Of a stretch of DNA of 64,000 nucleotides, positions 21,200-32,534 are shown piece after piece. The DNA comes from Flavobacterium covae (GTDB lineage: Bacteria > Bacteroidota > Bacteroidia > Flavobacteriales > Flavobacteriaceae), in assembly GCA_019565575.1 (NCBI GenBank), contig CP067379.1:124001-188000 (forward strand). Direction: 5' to 3'. The notes under the pieces are model-generated. The model was not told the DNA's origin and did no database searches. It saw only the letters and a list, made by a program, of their open reading frames with translations. Each line of letters opens with the position of its first letter. The stretch's first letter is position 1. The translations under genes and the position numbers were made by a program.

Positions 21200-24100
21200 A
21201 TGAGATCAAAATTTAAATGGATTTACACACTACTGATAGTGTTGACAGTTCAGTTTTCTTTTGCACAAGAGAAAACTATTACTGGAGTGGTAACAGATGC
21301 TTCTGGACCATTACCTGGAGTAAATGTATTAGTTAAAGGTACACAACGTGGAACTTCAACGGGATTTGATGGTAAATACAGCATTAAGGCGAAAGAAGGA
21401 GAAACTTTAATCTTCTCTTTTATAGGAATGAAAGAAATCGTAAAAACAGTTGGAGTATCAAATGTAATTAATACTGTTTTACAAGACGACTCAAAAGTAC
21501 TAACAGAGGTGGTAGTTACTGCGTTAGGAGTAAAAAAATCTTCAAAAACTTTAGGTTACGCAGCTCAAAATGTAAAATCTGGAAGAAATCAGCAAATCTG
21601 GTAAATCAAACTTATTAGATGCCATAAACGGTAAAGTATCTGGAGTTCAAATTACAAACTCTGGAGGTCAAGCAGGTTCTGGAACAAATGTCATCATTCG
21701 AGGATACAGCTCTATCACCGCTAATAATCAACCATTATATGTAGTAGACGGCATACCAATCGACAATACTACAGCAAACACAAACGAAAGTGACCCTCTA
21801 GGAGGAACTCCTGCAACCAATAGAGCATCTGACATATCTCCAGATGACGTAGAAAGTGTTTCAATATTAAAAGGGGGTGCTGCTACTGCCCTTTATGGTA
21901 TACGTGCTGCAAATGGAGCTATTATTATCACTACAAAAAAAGGAAAATCAGGAAACAATCTGTCAATTGATCTATCTACAAATATTTCAGTAGAACAAGC
22001 AAACAAATACCCATCATATTCTGATAAATTTACGACTGGAAATAACGGTATATTTAACTATTCCACCACAAACCAATGGGGTCCGTTATCTGACAATGCT
22101 GGTGTATACCCTGCTGGCTCAAGAGATTTAGACGGAGACGGAGTTATTGAAAATATTACAGACAAACCTATTCAAATCTACAAAGATAATTATAAAAGAT
22201 TTTTTAAAAACGGATTAACACATAAATACAATATTGCTGTTTCAGGCGGATCTGAAAAAAATACTTTTTTCACATCTATTTCAAGCACTAAACAGAACGG
22301 AATTATTCCTAACCAAGACTTCATTAAAAACTCATTCTTATTCTCAGGAACTCAAAAATTTAGTGAGAAATTTGATATGGATGCCAAGGCAAATTACATA
22401 AACACGACTGGCACATATTTCAACAACATTCAATTAAGTCAAAATTTAGGATACTTCAACAACAACTATGATGTTGTAAGCTTCCCTTATGAAAATCAAT
22501 TTGGAGAAAAAACATATTGGCATCCAAATTTAAGTAACCCGATGTGGACAGTATACAAAACTGGTGAAAAGAGAAACTTAAACAGAATTATTGGTAATTT
22601 AGGCTTCAACTACAAAATTTCTCCAAAACTAACTTTAACTTATAAAGTTGGAATTGATTCATATAACGAATCAAGAAGAAACGTAAACCCAATTGGTACT
22701 GCAGAATTTATAGACACTGATTATGCTGGAGACATGCGAGAAGTAAGAATTACAAGCTCAGACATAAACTCTGACTTATTCCTAAGATATAACGCAGATT
22801 TGACAAATGATATAAAAATTTCTGCAATGATAGGAAACAATTTCTTCCATAAGGAATATGATTATTTACTAAATAAAGGTGTTTCGTTTATTGTCCCTGG
22901 ATTACATGACATAACTAACACAAAAGAGAAATTCATAAATCATATATCCAATAAAAGAGAATTGGCTGGAGTTTTCGGAGAACTAACTACTAGTTACAAA
23001 AATCTATTGCACTTAACTGTAACAGGTAGAAATGACTGGGCTTCAACATTACCTAAAAAGAATAATAACTTCTTTTACCCATCTTTAAGTGGTAGTTTCA
23101 TCTTCTCTGAATTAATGGACAATAAATCTTTTTATGGTAAATTAAGAGCTTCATATGCTAAAATTGCAAACATTCCTGATCCTGCACAATTACAGACTTA
23201 TTATGTAAAGCAAGATGCAAATTTTTTCAACAATCCTGCTTATACTTTATCCAACACAAAATTGAATGAAAATCTCAAACCAGAAAATATCACTCAATGG
23301 GAAGTAGGTACGGAATTAGGATTTTTGAACAACAAAATTGGTTTAGAGTTCAACTATTATGAAAAAAAATCGATAGATCAGATCGTTTTAACACCTGTTT
23401 CTTATACAACTGGAACCTATGATCAAATGAAAAATATTGGTGAAATACAAAATAAAGGTATTGAAGCCACTTTACGCTTCAATGATTTATTCAACTCAAA
23501 AGATTTAAAATGGAATACGGAATTTAACTTCACAAAAAACAGAGGAAAAGTAATAAAAATTGGAGAAAACATCAGCCAAGTATCTTTAGGTTATGCTTAT
23601 TGGGGCACATCAGAAATTATAGCAAAAGAAGGGGAAGCATTAGGCGCAATTTATGGATATACTTATGAACATATAGATCCTAACAACCCTAACTCACCAC
23701 TATTGGTTGATGCAAACGGAACTCCTACTAGATCTGCTAGTAAAAAAATCCTAGGTAACATTAACCCAGATTTTATCTTAGGATGGAACACATCTGTAAG
23801 TTACAAAGGACTAAAAGCTGGATTTTTATTAGAACGTAAACAAGGTGGACAAATTGTAAATGATTATGCAAACCAAATGGTATATACAGGCCACTCTTCA
23901 ATTACAGATAGAAGATATTATACTAATCCAGCTTCACCTATAAAAGACACACAGTTTTTCAATGGAGTTGATGCTAATGGCGTACCTGTTAACAAAGAAG
24001 CACAATTAACCAAAACATTTTACACTACTATTTACGGTCAAGTTGATCAAAACTTTGTTGAAGACGCATCTTGGTGGAGATTAAGAAACGTTTATATAGG

Positions 24101-24321
24101 ATATGCTTTATCTAAAAACATCACAAAGAAACTAAGTCTTAGCGATTTAGAATTCACGTTCTCAGCAAGAAATTTATGGTTAAAAACCGACTATACTGGT
24201 GTAGATCCTGGAAGTAAACTCTTGGGGAACTGGATCAGGAGGAAATGGTATTATTGGGATAGATTCAAACTCATTACCTAATACTAAATCATTTGATTTT
24301 GGTGTTAAATTAAAAATTTAA
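21200..24321 (+). CDS. SusC/RagA-like TonB-dependent transporter (two CTGGAAG frameshifts)
   Basis: Outer-membrane TonB-dependent transporter of the SusC/RagA type. Corrected length 1039 residues. Signal peptide (WIYTLLIVLTVQFSFAQ), an N-terminal carboxypeptidase-regulatory-like domain (ITGVVTDASGPLPGVNVLVK, GFDGKYSIKA), then the plug with LTEVVVTALGVKKSSKTLGY and VIIRGYSSI, YVVDGIPIDN, SVSILKGGAATALYG, and a large barrel ending FDFGVKLKI. Breaks are CTGGAAG at 21579–21585 and 24208–24214; correcting each restores the plug (VKSEEISKSGKSNLLDA) and the end (VDPEVNSWGTGSGG). The partner susD-like gene begins four bases downstream. No adjacent glycoside hydrolase or sensor reveals the substrate. 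Confidence 0.9.
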
Positions 24322-24325
24322 AAAA

Positions 24326-25794
24326 ATGAAAACTAGATATTTAAAACTGTTCACGCTATTTACAATTGGATCCTTAACTTTTTCCTCTTGTAATTTAGAC
24401 GATAGATTCGAAGAAATTAATAAAAATGAAAACAACCCAACTAAGGTTGACCCGAGCTTTTTACTTCCCACAGCAGAAAAAGAAATATTTTCCTCTGTTG
24501 GAGGATTTGGCAGCAGAAGTGATGGAGATGGTTTCATAGGTCAGTTTTCACAACATTTTGCTGGTAACCACGCAACTGGTCTTGTTTACGATTCATATGC
24601 GTTAACAAATGGTAGTTTCGCTCCTATCTTCGAAAATTCATTTGTATATTCACTGAGAGACTGTAAAGAAATATTAAAATATAACGATCCAAGATTTCAA
24701 AAATACAGAGGAGTTACAAAAATTTTAATGGCTTATAAATATGGATATCTTACAACTCTTTACGGAGATATCCCTATTACAGAATCACTTAATGATAATA
24801 ACACAAAACCTAAATATGATTCACAAGAAGATGTATATAAACATATACAAACCTTACTTGCTGATGGAATATCGGATTTAGATTCTAATAACACTTTAGA
24901 TCTAAAATCAGATTTCATATACAATGGAGATATTACAAAATGGAAAGCTGCCGCTTACCTTTTAAGTGCAAGATTTTATAATCACTTCCAGTAAAAAAGA
25001 CCCTAATGGATCTGCTACAAAGGCTCTTGCCGCTATTGACAAAGCAAAAGCTTTAGGCATGAATTCAACCAATTGGGATCTTAATGCTAAATTTGATGGA
25101 GGAACTCAATTTCAAAACAACTGGATAGGCGCATTTAACAACGGTATGATAGTTGCAAACAAACCATTCATTGACCGCTTAATCAACACCAATGACCCTC
25201 GAACGGAAGCTTTATTCTGCTCAATAAACAGAAATGAAAAAGATTCTTATGGCAAAGGAAAAATTCAAAGCGGAAAACCAGGAGATGAAGAATATGCATG
25301 TGTAGGAGGTTCAGACTCATTTTATGGAAAATCAACATCTTCTATTCCAGTAGCTACATATAGTGAGTTATTAATGATTGAAGCTGGAAGCGGCCCTAAG
25401 AATAGGAAATAAATCTAGATCAGCTAATGCACATAATGAAGCTATAAAAACTCATATCGATCAAGTTACTTCGCTTCCACAAGGAGTTGCTAGAAAAGCA
25501 GCATATTTCGCAACTTATGCTAGTGAAACTGATTTAACAATCTCTTTAGAAAAAATTATGACTGAAAAACACAAAATCATGTTTGCTATGAGTGTAGAAT
25601 CATGGATGGATTTCAGAAGACATAATAATCAGTTCCCTTCTTGGGCAAGCATACCTTTAGATGATACCGAAACAACTCCTATTTCAAACCAATATATACA
25701 AAGGATTTTATACCCACAATCAGAGTTAAATCTTAACGGGGAAAATGTTCCAAAAGGCATCACTATTTTTAAAAAATTACCTATTTTACAATAA
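24326..25794 (+). CDS. SusD-like surface lipoprotein (two CTGGAAG frameshifts)
   Basis: Surface lipoprotein that caps the SusC transporter above. Corrected length 488 residues. The lipobox ends in LTFSSCN, with Cys as first mature residue; NENNPTKVDPSFLLPTAEKE and TTLYGDIPITESL are typical of the SusD/RagB-like family 2. Breaks at CTTCCAG (24985–24991; corrected YNHFSKKDPNGS) and CTGGAAG (25384–25390; corrected MIEAEAALRIGNKS). A strong terminator follows directly. Ligand unknown. Confidence 0.88.
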
Positions 25795-25802
25795 GAGTAT
25801 AT

Positions 25803-25831
25803 AAAAACTGCCTTTAGGGGCAGTTTTTTTA
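25803..25831 (+). terminator. Rho-independent terminator after susD-like gene
   Basis: AACTGCC, short loop, GGCAGTT followed by a run of T, 10 bases after the susD stop. The rlmB start is only about 15 bases beyond, so the rlmB promoter overlaps it. Confidence 0.85.
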
Positions 25832-25839
25832 TATCTTTG
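25832..25839 (+). promoter_or_regulatory. Putative -7 box of rlmB promoter
   Basis: TATCTTTG matches TAnnTTTG and ends only five bases before the rlmB ATG, so the transcript would be nearly or fully leaderless. The -33 position falls inside the terminator and is not a clear TTTG. Confidence 0.4.
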
Positions 25840-25844
25840 CCTCC

Positions 25845-26584
25845 ATGGAAAAAGACAACCAAATTTTCGGAATCAGAGCCATCCTTGAGGCTATACATGC
25901 AAAAAAGAAATAGATAAAGTTTTTGTTCAAAAAGATGCACAAGGAGACTTGATGCAAGAATTACTCAAAACTTTAAAGAAAAACAATATCAATTTTAGTT
26001 ACGTCCCTATTGAAAAGTTAAATCGTTTAACGTCAAACAATCACCAAGGAGCTGTTGCTACCATTGCGCCTATTTCTTTTGTTAGCTTAGAAAATTTGGT
26101 AGAAAGAATAATGGAAAACAAAAAAACGCCCCTTTTCCTAATCTTAGACCAATTAAGCGATGCGCGTAATTTTGGTGCGATTATCCGTACTGCGGAATGT
26201 ACAGGTGTAGATGGTATCATTGTACAAAAACAAGGTTCCGCACCTGTAAATGGCGACACAGTAAAAACATCGGCTGGTGCCGTGTTCAATATTCCTATTT
26301 GCAAAGTTGATCATATTAAAGATGCTGTCTTCTACCTTCAAGGTTCAGGTATCAAAACAGTAGCTGCTACTGAAAAAACAGACAATAATATTTACGATAT
26401 TGACTTAAAAGAACCACTTGCTATTATTATGGGAAGTGAGGATAAGGGGGTAAACCCATCTGTTTTAAAAATTGTTGACGAAAAAGCTAAATTACCTATG
26501 TTTGGCACCATTTCTTCATTGAACGTTTCTGTGGCATGCGGTGCTTTCTTATATGAAACAGTAAGACAAAGATGGGAAATCTAA
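25845..26584 (+). CDS. rlmB: 23S rRNA 2'-O-ribose methyltransferase (one homopolymer frameshift)
   Basis: SPOUT-class methyltransferase (SpoU/TrmH family) that methylates 23S rRNA, RlmB-type. Corrected length 246 residues. Starts MEKDNQIFGIRAILEAIHAK; one A is missing at 25901–25906. Motif 1 is DQLSDARNFGAIIRTAE; the knot motifs are IIMGSEDKGV and ISSLNVSVACGAFLYE. The N-terminal part matches the substrate-binding domain of RlmB. The exact rRNA target is inferred from the family. Confidence 0.88.
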
Positions 26585-26629
26585 GATATATTCATTATCT
26601 AGAACCACCCTTTTTAAGCTTATAATTAA

Positions 26630-27397
26630 TTATAGATCATTGCCTGGTGTTTCATCGGGCTTTTTCATTTCATAAATAACAGGAAGATTTGAAACGAAAT
26701 AAACCCACTTTTCTAATTCTATTTGACGCATTTTAGAGCTCGAAATAAATTTCCCCTCCTCATCAAAATGTTTCATAAAAGGATCTTTTTAAAATCATAA
26801 TTTGGTTCTTGCCAATCGTATAACAAAGGTTTTTGATATACTGGCGCATTATACAGCCAACTAAAAACCACCCCTACCACAAAACCCGATAAATGGGCTT
26901 CCCAAGAAATATGCTCTTCTGCACTTGGAAAAATATACCAAACCATCCCTCCATATAACAAAATTATCGTAAAAGACAAAGCTACTAATCTATAATATCC
27001 CGTTTGAAGTCCTTTAAAAAAAAAAAAGAAGCCAAAACATACACTAACCCACTTGCTCCTATGTGGTAATTTTCTCTACCTATCAACCAAGTTCCTAATC
27101 CTGATAAAAGCAACCCTATCCACAAAACCTGAAAAGAATGTTCCCTATAAAAATAACGCAAACAGGCTAGCAAAAACAGCAAAGGCAAAGAATTGTTGAA
27201 CAAATGCCCTATATCGCCATGTAAAAAGGACTAAACAAAACACCTCTTAACCCCGCCAAACTTCGGGGATAAATTCCATATTCGGTTAGATTTATTTTAA
27301 ATTCCTTTTCTACCCAAAAAACAATCCAAAGACACAAAACAAAATACAAAGGTAATAATACCACCGATGGCGTAAATCTAAATTCATTTTCATTCAT
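26630..27397 (-). CDS. Rhomboid-family intramembrane serine protease (three homopolymer frameshifts)
   Basis: Inner-membrane rhomboid protease. Corrected length 256 residues. Six or more hydrophobic helices; the catalytic Ser lies in HIGASGLVYVL and the His in EAHLSGFVVGVV; HGDIGHLFNNSLPLLFL matches the conserved early His/Asn segment. One base each is missing at 27223–27227, the 11-base A-run 27016–27026, and 26786–26790; the soluble C-terminus then ends DETPGNDL at 26630. Convergent with rlmB. Substrate unknown. Confidence 0.85.
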
Positions 27398-27556
27398 ATC
27401 TCTAAATTCTATTATTACAAACCATACAATAATTCTTTATTAATCTGTCTTTTTAATATACTCCTATTACAGTCCATTTTATTTAAAGTCTTTATCAAAA
27501 AAAGATCCAAAACTGTTTTAATGATTTTTTGTCAGAAATAGTTAATTTTACTTCCT

Positions 27557-28835
27557 ATGAAAACACCACTAGCAGAAAGAATACGTCCTAAATCTTTAGA
27601 GGAATATATCAGCCAGTCCCACTTAGTAGGCGACCAAGGCTCCTTGACCCATCAAATTAAGAACGGCATCATCCCTTCTCTAATTTTATGGGGGCCTCCT
27701 GGCACAGGGAAAACCACTTTGGCCCAAATTATTGCTCAAAATAGTAATCGCCCTTTTTATGAGTTGAGTGCTATCAATTCGGGGGTAAAAGAAGTGCGAG
27801 AAGTTATTGATAAGGCCAAACAAAGTGGTGGATTATTCACCGCTAAAAACCCTATTTTATTCATTGATGAGATTCATCGTTTTAGTAAATCGCAACAAGA
27901 TTCTTTACTGGGGGCAGTCGAAAAAGGGTGGGTAACCCTTATAGGGGCAACAACCGAAAATCCAAGTTTTGAAGTAATCCCCGCTTTGCTGTCACGCTGT
28001 CAGGTGTATATCTTAAATCCTTTTACCAAAAACGATTTAGAAGCCCTACTCTATCGTGCTATAACTAATGATATCTTTTTAAAAGAAAAAAACATTGAGT
28101 TACTAGAAACTGGAAGCCTTGTTACGTTTATCAGGTGGAGATGGAAGAAAACTGTTAAATACTTTTGAGCTTATCATTAATGCCACTAACGAATCTCTCA
28201 TTACAATTACCAACGAAAAAGTGATGCAACTGGTTCAAAAAAATACTGTTTTGTATGACAAGACAGGAGAGCAACATTATGATATCGTCTCTGCTTTTAT
28301 AAAATCTATAAGAGGGAGTGATCCTAATGGCGCTGTGTATTGGTTAGCAAGAATGATTGAAGGTGGTGAAGATGTAAAATTCATTGCAAGGCGTATGTTA
28401 ATCTTAGCTAGTGAAGACATCGGAAATGCAAATCCTACCGCACTAATAATGGCCAATAACACTTTTCAAGCAGTTACTACAATAGGATATCCTGAAAGCC
28501 GAATTATATTAAGTCAATGTGCTATTTATTTAGCAACCTCAGCAAAAAGCAATGCTAGCTATATAGCTATAGGAAAAGCACAACAAATAGTAAAACAAAC
28601 AGGAGACTTACCCGTTCCTTTACATTTGAGGAATGCTCCCACTAAGCTCATGAGAGAATTAGGATATGGAGAAGAATACAAATATTCCCACGATTACGCA
28701 AATAATTTTGCCGAACAAGAATATCTTCCTGAAACTATTTCGGCGACTAAATTTTACGAACCAGCCGATAATGCTCGAGAAAGAGAATTGAGACAATTCT
28801 TAAAAAACAGATGGAAAGAAAAATATGATTATTAA
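27557..28835 (+). CDS. rarA: Replication-associated recombination protein A (one CTGGAAG frameshift)
   Basis: RarA/MgsA, an AAA+ ATPase of the clamp-loader group acting at stalled replication forks. Corrected length 425 residues. [17 protein letters not shown] at the start; Walker [11 protein letters not shown], Walker [16 protein letters not shown], sensor [10 protein letters not shown]-terminal tetramerisation part with [16 protein letters not shown] and [12 protein letters not shown]. Break at CTGGAAG (28110–28116), corrected [18 protein letters not shown]. Confidence 0.93.
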
Positions 28836-28838
28836 AAA

Positions 28839-28883
28839 ACTGCTTTAGAATATAAACTATTTAATAGTTAAATCTAAAGCAGT
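28839..28883. terminator. Convergent-gene hairpin after rarA
   Basis: ACTGCTTTAGA (28839–28849) pairs with TCTAAAGCAGT (28873–28883), long AT-rich loop, between the convergent rarA and peptidase genes. Flanking A/T makes a two-way terminator plausible. Confidence 0.55.
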
Positions 28884-28916
28884 AAACTACTCAATAATTT
28901 TTAATATATCACATTA

Positions 28917-29863
28917 TTATTCTAATGATTGCAGTTTTTCTGTTTTAACTTCCAGGAAACATAATTGCAGCCCATTTAAAAGCACCTTGTTTTATTGCAT
29001 CATAAGTCACATAAAAATAACCTTGACGTCCCCATGATCTACCCCATGAGTTCTGAACTTTAAACTGTTTCGTAACATCATTATATCCTACTATACATAC
29101 ACAATGTCCTCCATTTCTTTTCCCATATACAGAATTCCCAAACGTAATTATTTCTGGAAATTGCTTCAAAAGATTGATTATAATCAAAACAAGCTGGCAC
29201 TGGATAATTTTTACTTAAATAATATTTAATATCATCTACACTAGTTGCTGAAATATTTTTCCAAGAACTTATCTTACGTTCTGTAGCATACTCTAATTGT
29301 TTAGCTGATGGCATTATAAAACAACCTCCTTCAACATAAGGCATTTGATCTTCCCCACATTCTCCTTTTTGTTGTAAAAGATTCATAGCGTTATCAGGAT
29401 AAGATCCTTTAGCACAATCTGAAATTTTAATTTGATTGTATATAAACGCTGCACTCCTTGAGGCACTTCTCCAGTTTTTATTATGAACAGGATTATTAAT
29501 ATATCTTGTAATACTGTGCGCTGCATAACCTACTCCCCATCCAACACATGATCCTTCTCTTCCTTGATTTCCTATAGGCATTGCAGGCAACTCAAAAGTG
29601 GTTGGCATTGCTAGAAGTGATCTAGCATTAGAAGGTGGCAAATCTGGACGATACTTCATTAAATCATTCTCATACTCTTGAGGAGTTAACGGATCTATTG
29701 ATCTCAGATAGGATTCTGAAAACTCTGGCACTCCTAATCTAGATAATTCTTCTCTTTTTTCATTTACATCCAATTTCTCTGTTTGACAAGCTCCAAACAA
29801 AAAAATAGAAACGAATAAATAAATAGGGTTTCTGAAATTTTTTAGATTTTTTTTCTTGTTCAT
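28917..29863 (-). CDS. Papain-like (C1) cysteine peptidase lipoprotein (two CTGGAA-type frameshifts)
   Basis: Predicted surface or periplasmic lipoprotein with a papain-fold peptidase domain. Corrected length 314 residues. Lipobox LFVSIFLFGAC; the catalytic Cys lies in GNQGREGSCVGWGVGYA, the His in NGGHCVCIVGYND and the Asn in VQNSWGRSWG. Two breaks: CTGGAAA on the plus strand (29154–29160; corrected SFEAISEIITFGNSVYG) and CTTCCAG (28949–28955; corrected AIMFPEVKTEKLQSLE). The first is the only case where the hexamer is CTGAAA instead of CTGAAG. All three catalytic residues are present, so it is probably active; substrate unknown. Confidence 0.85.
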
Positions 29864-30052
29864 TTTTTAATTTTTATGGTTAATAACGATACAAATAAAA
29901 GAAGAAGCCTATTATAAAAAAAAACAGAAACTGAACATAAACTCACCATAAATTACCTACAAATCAAAAAAATACCGAACGTAAGACTAGGTACACATAA
30001 ATGTATTATTTTTACAAAACAACCCTATAATCCAACCAAAAAACTTAAGAAT

Positions 30053-30890
30053 ATGAAAGAGGTAGTAGAAATATTAATCTTTTCGATTTTAAAAGACCCT
30101 AAGATTACTAATAGTTTTTTAAACAACACTAAATCTTGGAAGAGAGCTCATTATATCTATCTTTCAGAAATAATTGAATTTGAATTAAAAAAAACCAACT
30201 TAATTAACGAAAAGAAAAAAATAGAAATCGGAACCACTATATCCGCTACAACTTTAAAAAGAATTTTCGAAATTGACAAAAACAAAGTCTATACAGATGA
30301 TATTCGTTTCATCAAAACCTTAGATAAATTAGCTCTTTTTTAGGTTTTCAAAGTCTTGATGATTTTATAAAAAAAGAACAAATCCTAATTTTATTAATTC
30401 TGAGAATACCAATAAGAATATAATAAAAATAGACGCTAAAAATTCTATTTCTGAAAGCACACTCTACAATATTATCAAAGATTTTTGTCATATTGAGTTA
30501 GATTCTATAAAAAGAATTCCTAATTTTAAAATGGAAGAATTTTATAACGTTTTGGATATTCAAAGTCCTATTTTAAAAAGAATCACAAGAAATTTAAATG
30601 AATTATCAAAACAAGGATATGTTTATCATAAGGAAAACAATCATTCTAATTATGAAATTTTTAACTTTAAAACCATTGATATAGAAGAAAAAACAGCCAT
30701 CATTTCAACCAATGAATACTGGAATTTAACTCTTACTAATCGTAACGGAACAAATACACAAATAGTAAATTTTTCGAATGAACAAGTTTATTTTATAAAA
30801 AAAATAAACAATACTTGGAAAATATGGGATAATTTCAATCCTTATAGTGATAAAATTATTGAGAACATAAAAGAACGTTCTAAATTATAA
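30053..30890 (+). CDS. Putative regulatory protein, Bacteroidota-specific N-terminal domain (two homopolymer frameshifts)
   Basis: Not a named family to me. Corrected length about 279 residues. The N-terminal 120 residues carry a pattern frequent in Bacteroidota cytoplasmic regulators: TTISATTLKRIFE, then FIKTLDKLALFLGFQSLDDF, which resembles a small helical recognition domain. The C-terminal part (YWNLTLTNRNG, QVYFIKKINNTWKIWDN) looks like an IMS/NTF2-type beta-rich fold. No signal peptide or membrane segment. One T is missing at 30336–30341 and one base near 30381. It stands alone, convergent with the next gene. Confidence 0.6.
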
Positions 30891-30940
30891 CCTTATCATA
30901 ATAGTACTAACCTAAAAGAACTCTCTTTTTATTAACCAAA

Positions 30941-30979
30941 AAGGAGAAATCTCTTTTTCTGATTACGAGACTTCTCCTT
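30941..30979. terminator. Hairpin between convergent genes
   Basis: AAGGAGAAATCTC and GAGACTTCTCCTT arms (one mismatch) around a 13-base loop. On the minus strand it is followed by a T-run, so it can terminate the gene at 31029–31733; the plus-strand T-run is weak. Confidence 0.55.
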
Positions 30980-31028
30980 ATAAATAATTAATTGCCTTTT
31001 AGCTTCTTATTAAAATAGTTTTTAAAAA

Positions 31029-31733
31029 CTAATATCTATTTTTTTCTCTATTAACTCTTTCTTCTTCTAAAAATTCAAAAAACCAAGTATCTTCTTTTTT
31101 TATTACAATTCCGTTACGTTTTTTAAAAGAGGTTAAAAAAACTGAAGGAGATGAAGTTTTAAATAAAATTAAATTTTCTCCGGTAATTTTATCATTTACT
31201 TCATAAAAAAGCTCTGTTTTTACGGTTACTATTTTCGTTTCTGTAATTTCTTCTTTGTTCATTTCTTTTAATTTTGACTGAATAATTTCCTCATCAAAAT
31301 CCTTACCTGAAAATTTATAATTTGCTTTACTAAATGAATTTAAGGCATCAATAGTAGCTAAATTATAACCTTTTGCTACATCTTTTTCTCTACTTTCTCC
31401 TAAATCTGTTGTAAACAAAATATTCCCCTTACAATCTTTAAATTCAAATTTAATTTTTGTTGAAAAAATTGTATTTTCTTCCACTCCATTTACAAAGAGT
31501 TTATTGCAATTATAATCTAAAAAGTCTTCTGGTAATTTTTCGTTAGAAACATACGCTTCAATTCCTTTTTGTCTTAAATACATCTTTATAGTAGTATTAA
31601 TCCGGTATTGATTATCTTCATTTTGAAATGAAAATTTTGATGGAATAAATGCTATTTTATAATCATTTAAAGACTGGCCTAAACTCGTTAATGAAAATAA
31701 ACTCATTAATCCCATAATTAACTTTTTATTCAT
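31029..31733 (-). CDS. Hypothetical secreted protein
   Basis: 234 residues, intact. A signal peptide (MNKKLIMGLMSLFSLTSLGQ) predicts export. The mature part is mixed alpha/beta with VNGVEENTIFSTKIKFEF and ATIDALNSFSKANYKF; the segment describing DLGESREKDVAKGYN is reminiscent of small Bacteroidota envelope proteins of unknown role. It starts two bases after the HAD phosphatase stop, so it is probably co-transcribed with it. No function can be assigned. Confidence 0.75.
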   Translation of the reverse strand: MNKKLIMGLMSLFSLTSLGQSLNDYKIAFIPSKFSFQNEDNQYRINTTIKMYLRQKGIEAYVSNEKLPEDFLDYNCNKLFVNGVEENTIFSTKIKFEFKDCKGNILFTTDLGESREKDVAKGYNLATIDALNSFSKANYKFSGKDFDEEIIQSKLKEMNKEEITETKIVTVKTELFYEVNDKITGENLILFKTSSPSVFLTSFKKRNGIVIKKEDTWFFEFLEEERVNREKNRY

Positions 31734-31735
31734 GT

Positions 31736-32425
31736 TTAAAATATATTTTTTAATTCGATTAAAGTATTGATTTGATTAATTTTTCCTTCCACTTGTTGAT
31801 AATTTGGATTAAAAAAAATAGCTTCAATACCAAAATTTAAAGCTCCTTCAACATCTGCTTGTACGCAATCTCCTATCATAATACTTTCTTCTTTCCTAGC
31901 TTTTGCTTTATCTAATGCGTACTGATAAATCATTTTATCTGGTTTTTTAACGCCTGCTAATTCTGAATTAGTAATTGTATCAAAAAAACGATAAAGATTT
32001 GAATTACGCATTTTTTTTAATTGTACTTCTTTAACCCCATTTGTTATAATATGTAATTTATATTTTGGATAAAGATATTGAAGTACCTCTACGCATCCTT
32101 CAATCAAATAATTATTGTTTGTTAAACAATTCACATAATCTTCTGAAATTTCATAAATTAGTTGATCTGAAATCAAAATATCTAATATATCAAAGGTTTC
32201 TTTTAATCTTTTATAACGCAATTCTTCATGCGTTATCTTATCTAACTGATATAATTTCCAATATCGTTGATTGATTGGATTGTAAATTTTTACAAAATCG
32301 TGAATAGATAGTTCTGGAAATAAAGGTTGTAAAATAACTTCAAATGTCTTTTCTGAATTTCGATCAAAATCCCAAAGAGTATGATCTAAATCAAAAAATA
32401 TATGTTGTACATGATTATATTTCAA
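31736..32425 (-). CDS. YjjG-type noncanonical pyrimidine nucleotidase (HAD family)
   Basis: HAD-superfamily phosphatase, 229 residues, intact. Motif I FFDLDHTLWDFDRN with the nucleophile Asp, motif II LHIITNGVKEVQ, motif III Lys in AGVKKPDKMIYQYAL, motif IV IMIGDCVQADVEGA. The DHTLWDF start is typical of YjjG/YfnB-type 5'-nucleotidases that remove modified pyrimidine nucleotides. Function inferred from family. Confidence 0.85.
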   Translation of the reverse strand: MKYNHVQHIFFDLDHTLWDFDRNSEKTFEVILQPLFPELSIHDFVKIYNPINQRYWKLYQLDKITHEELRYKRLKETFDILDILISDQLIYEISEDYVNCLTNNNYLIEGCVEVLQYLYPKYKLHIITNGVKEVQLKKMRNSNLYRFFDTITNSELAGVKKPDKMIYQYALDKAKARKEESIMIGDCVQADVEGALNFGIEAIFFNPNYQQVEGKINQINTLIELKNIF

Positions 32426-32534
32426 TATGATAACTATTTTTTATAAATACTTTTGACTTATTAATTAGGTTTTATTTTTCGAGTTTTATCACGAGTTTCT
32501 TTTTGTAAAAATTGCTTGTAACAAAGAGTTGTAT

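Noticed and set aside
27398..27556. Promoter between rhomboid and rarA genes
   Set aside because: Divergent spacer should hold two promoters, but I find no convincing TAnnTTTG with TTTG at the right distance, so none is annotated.
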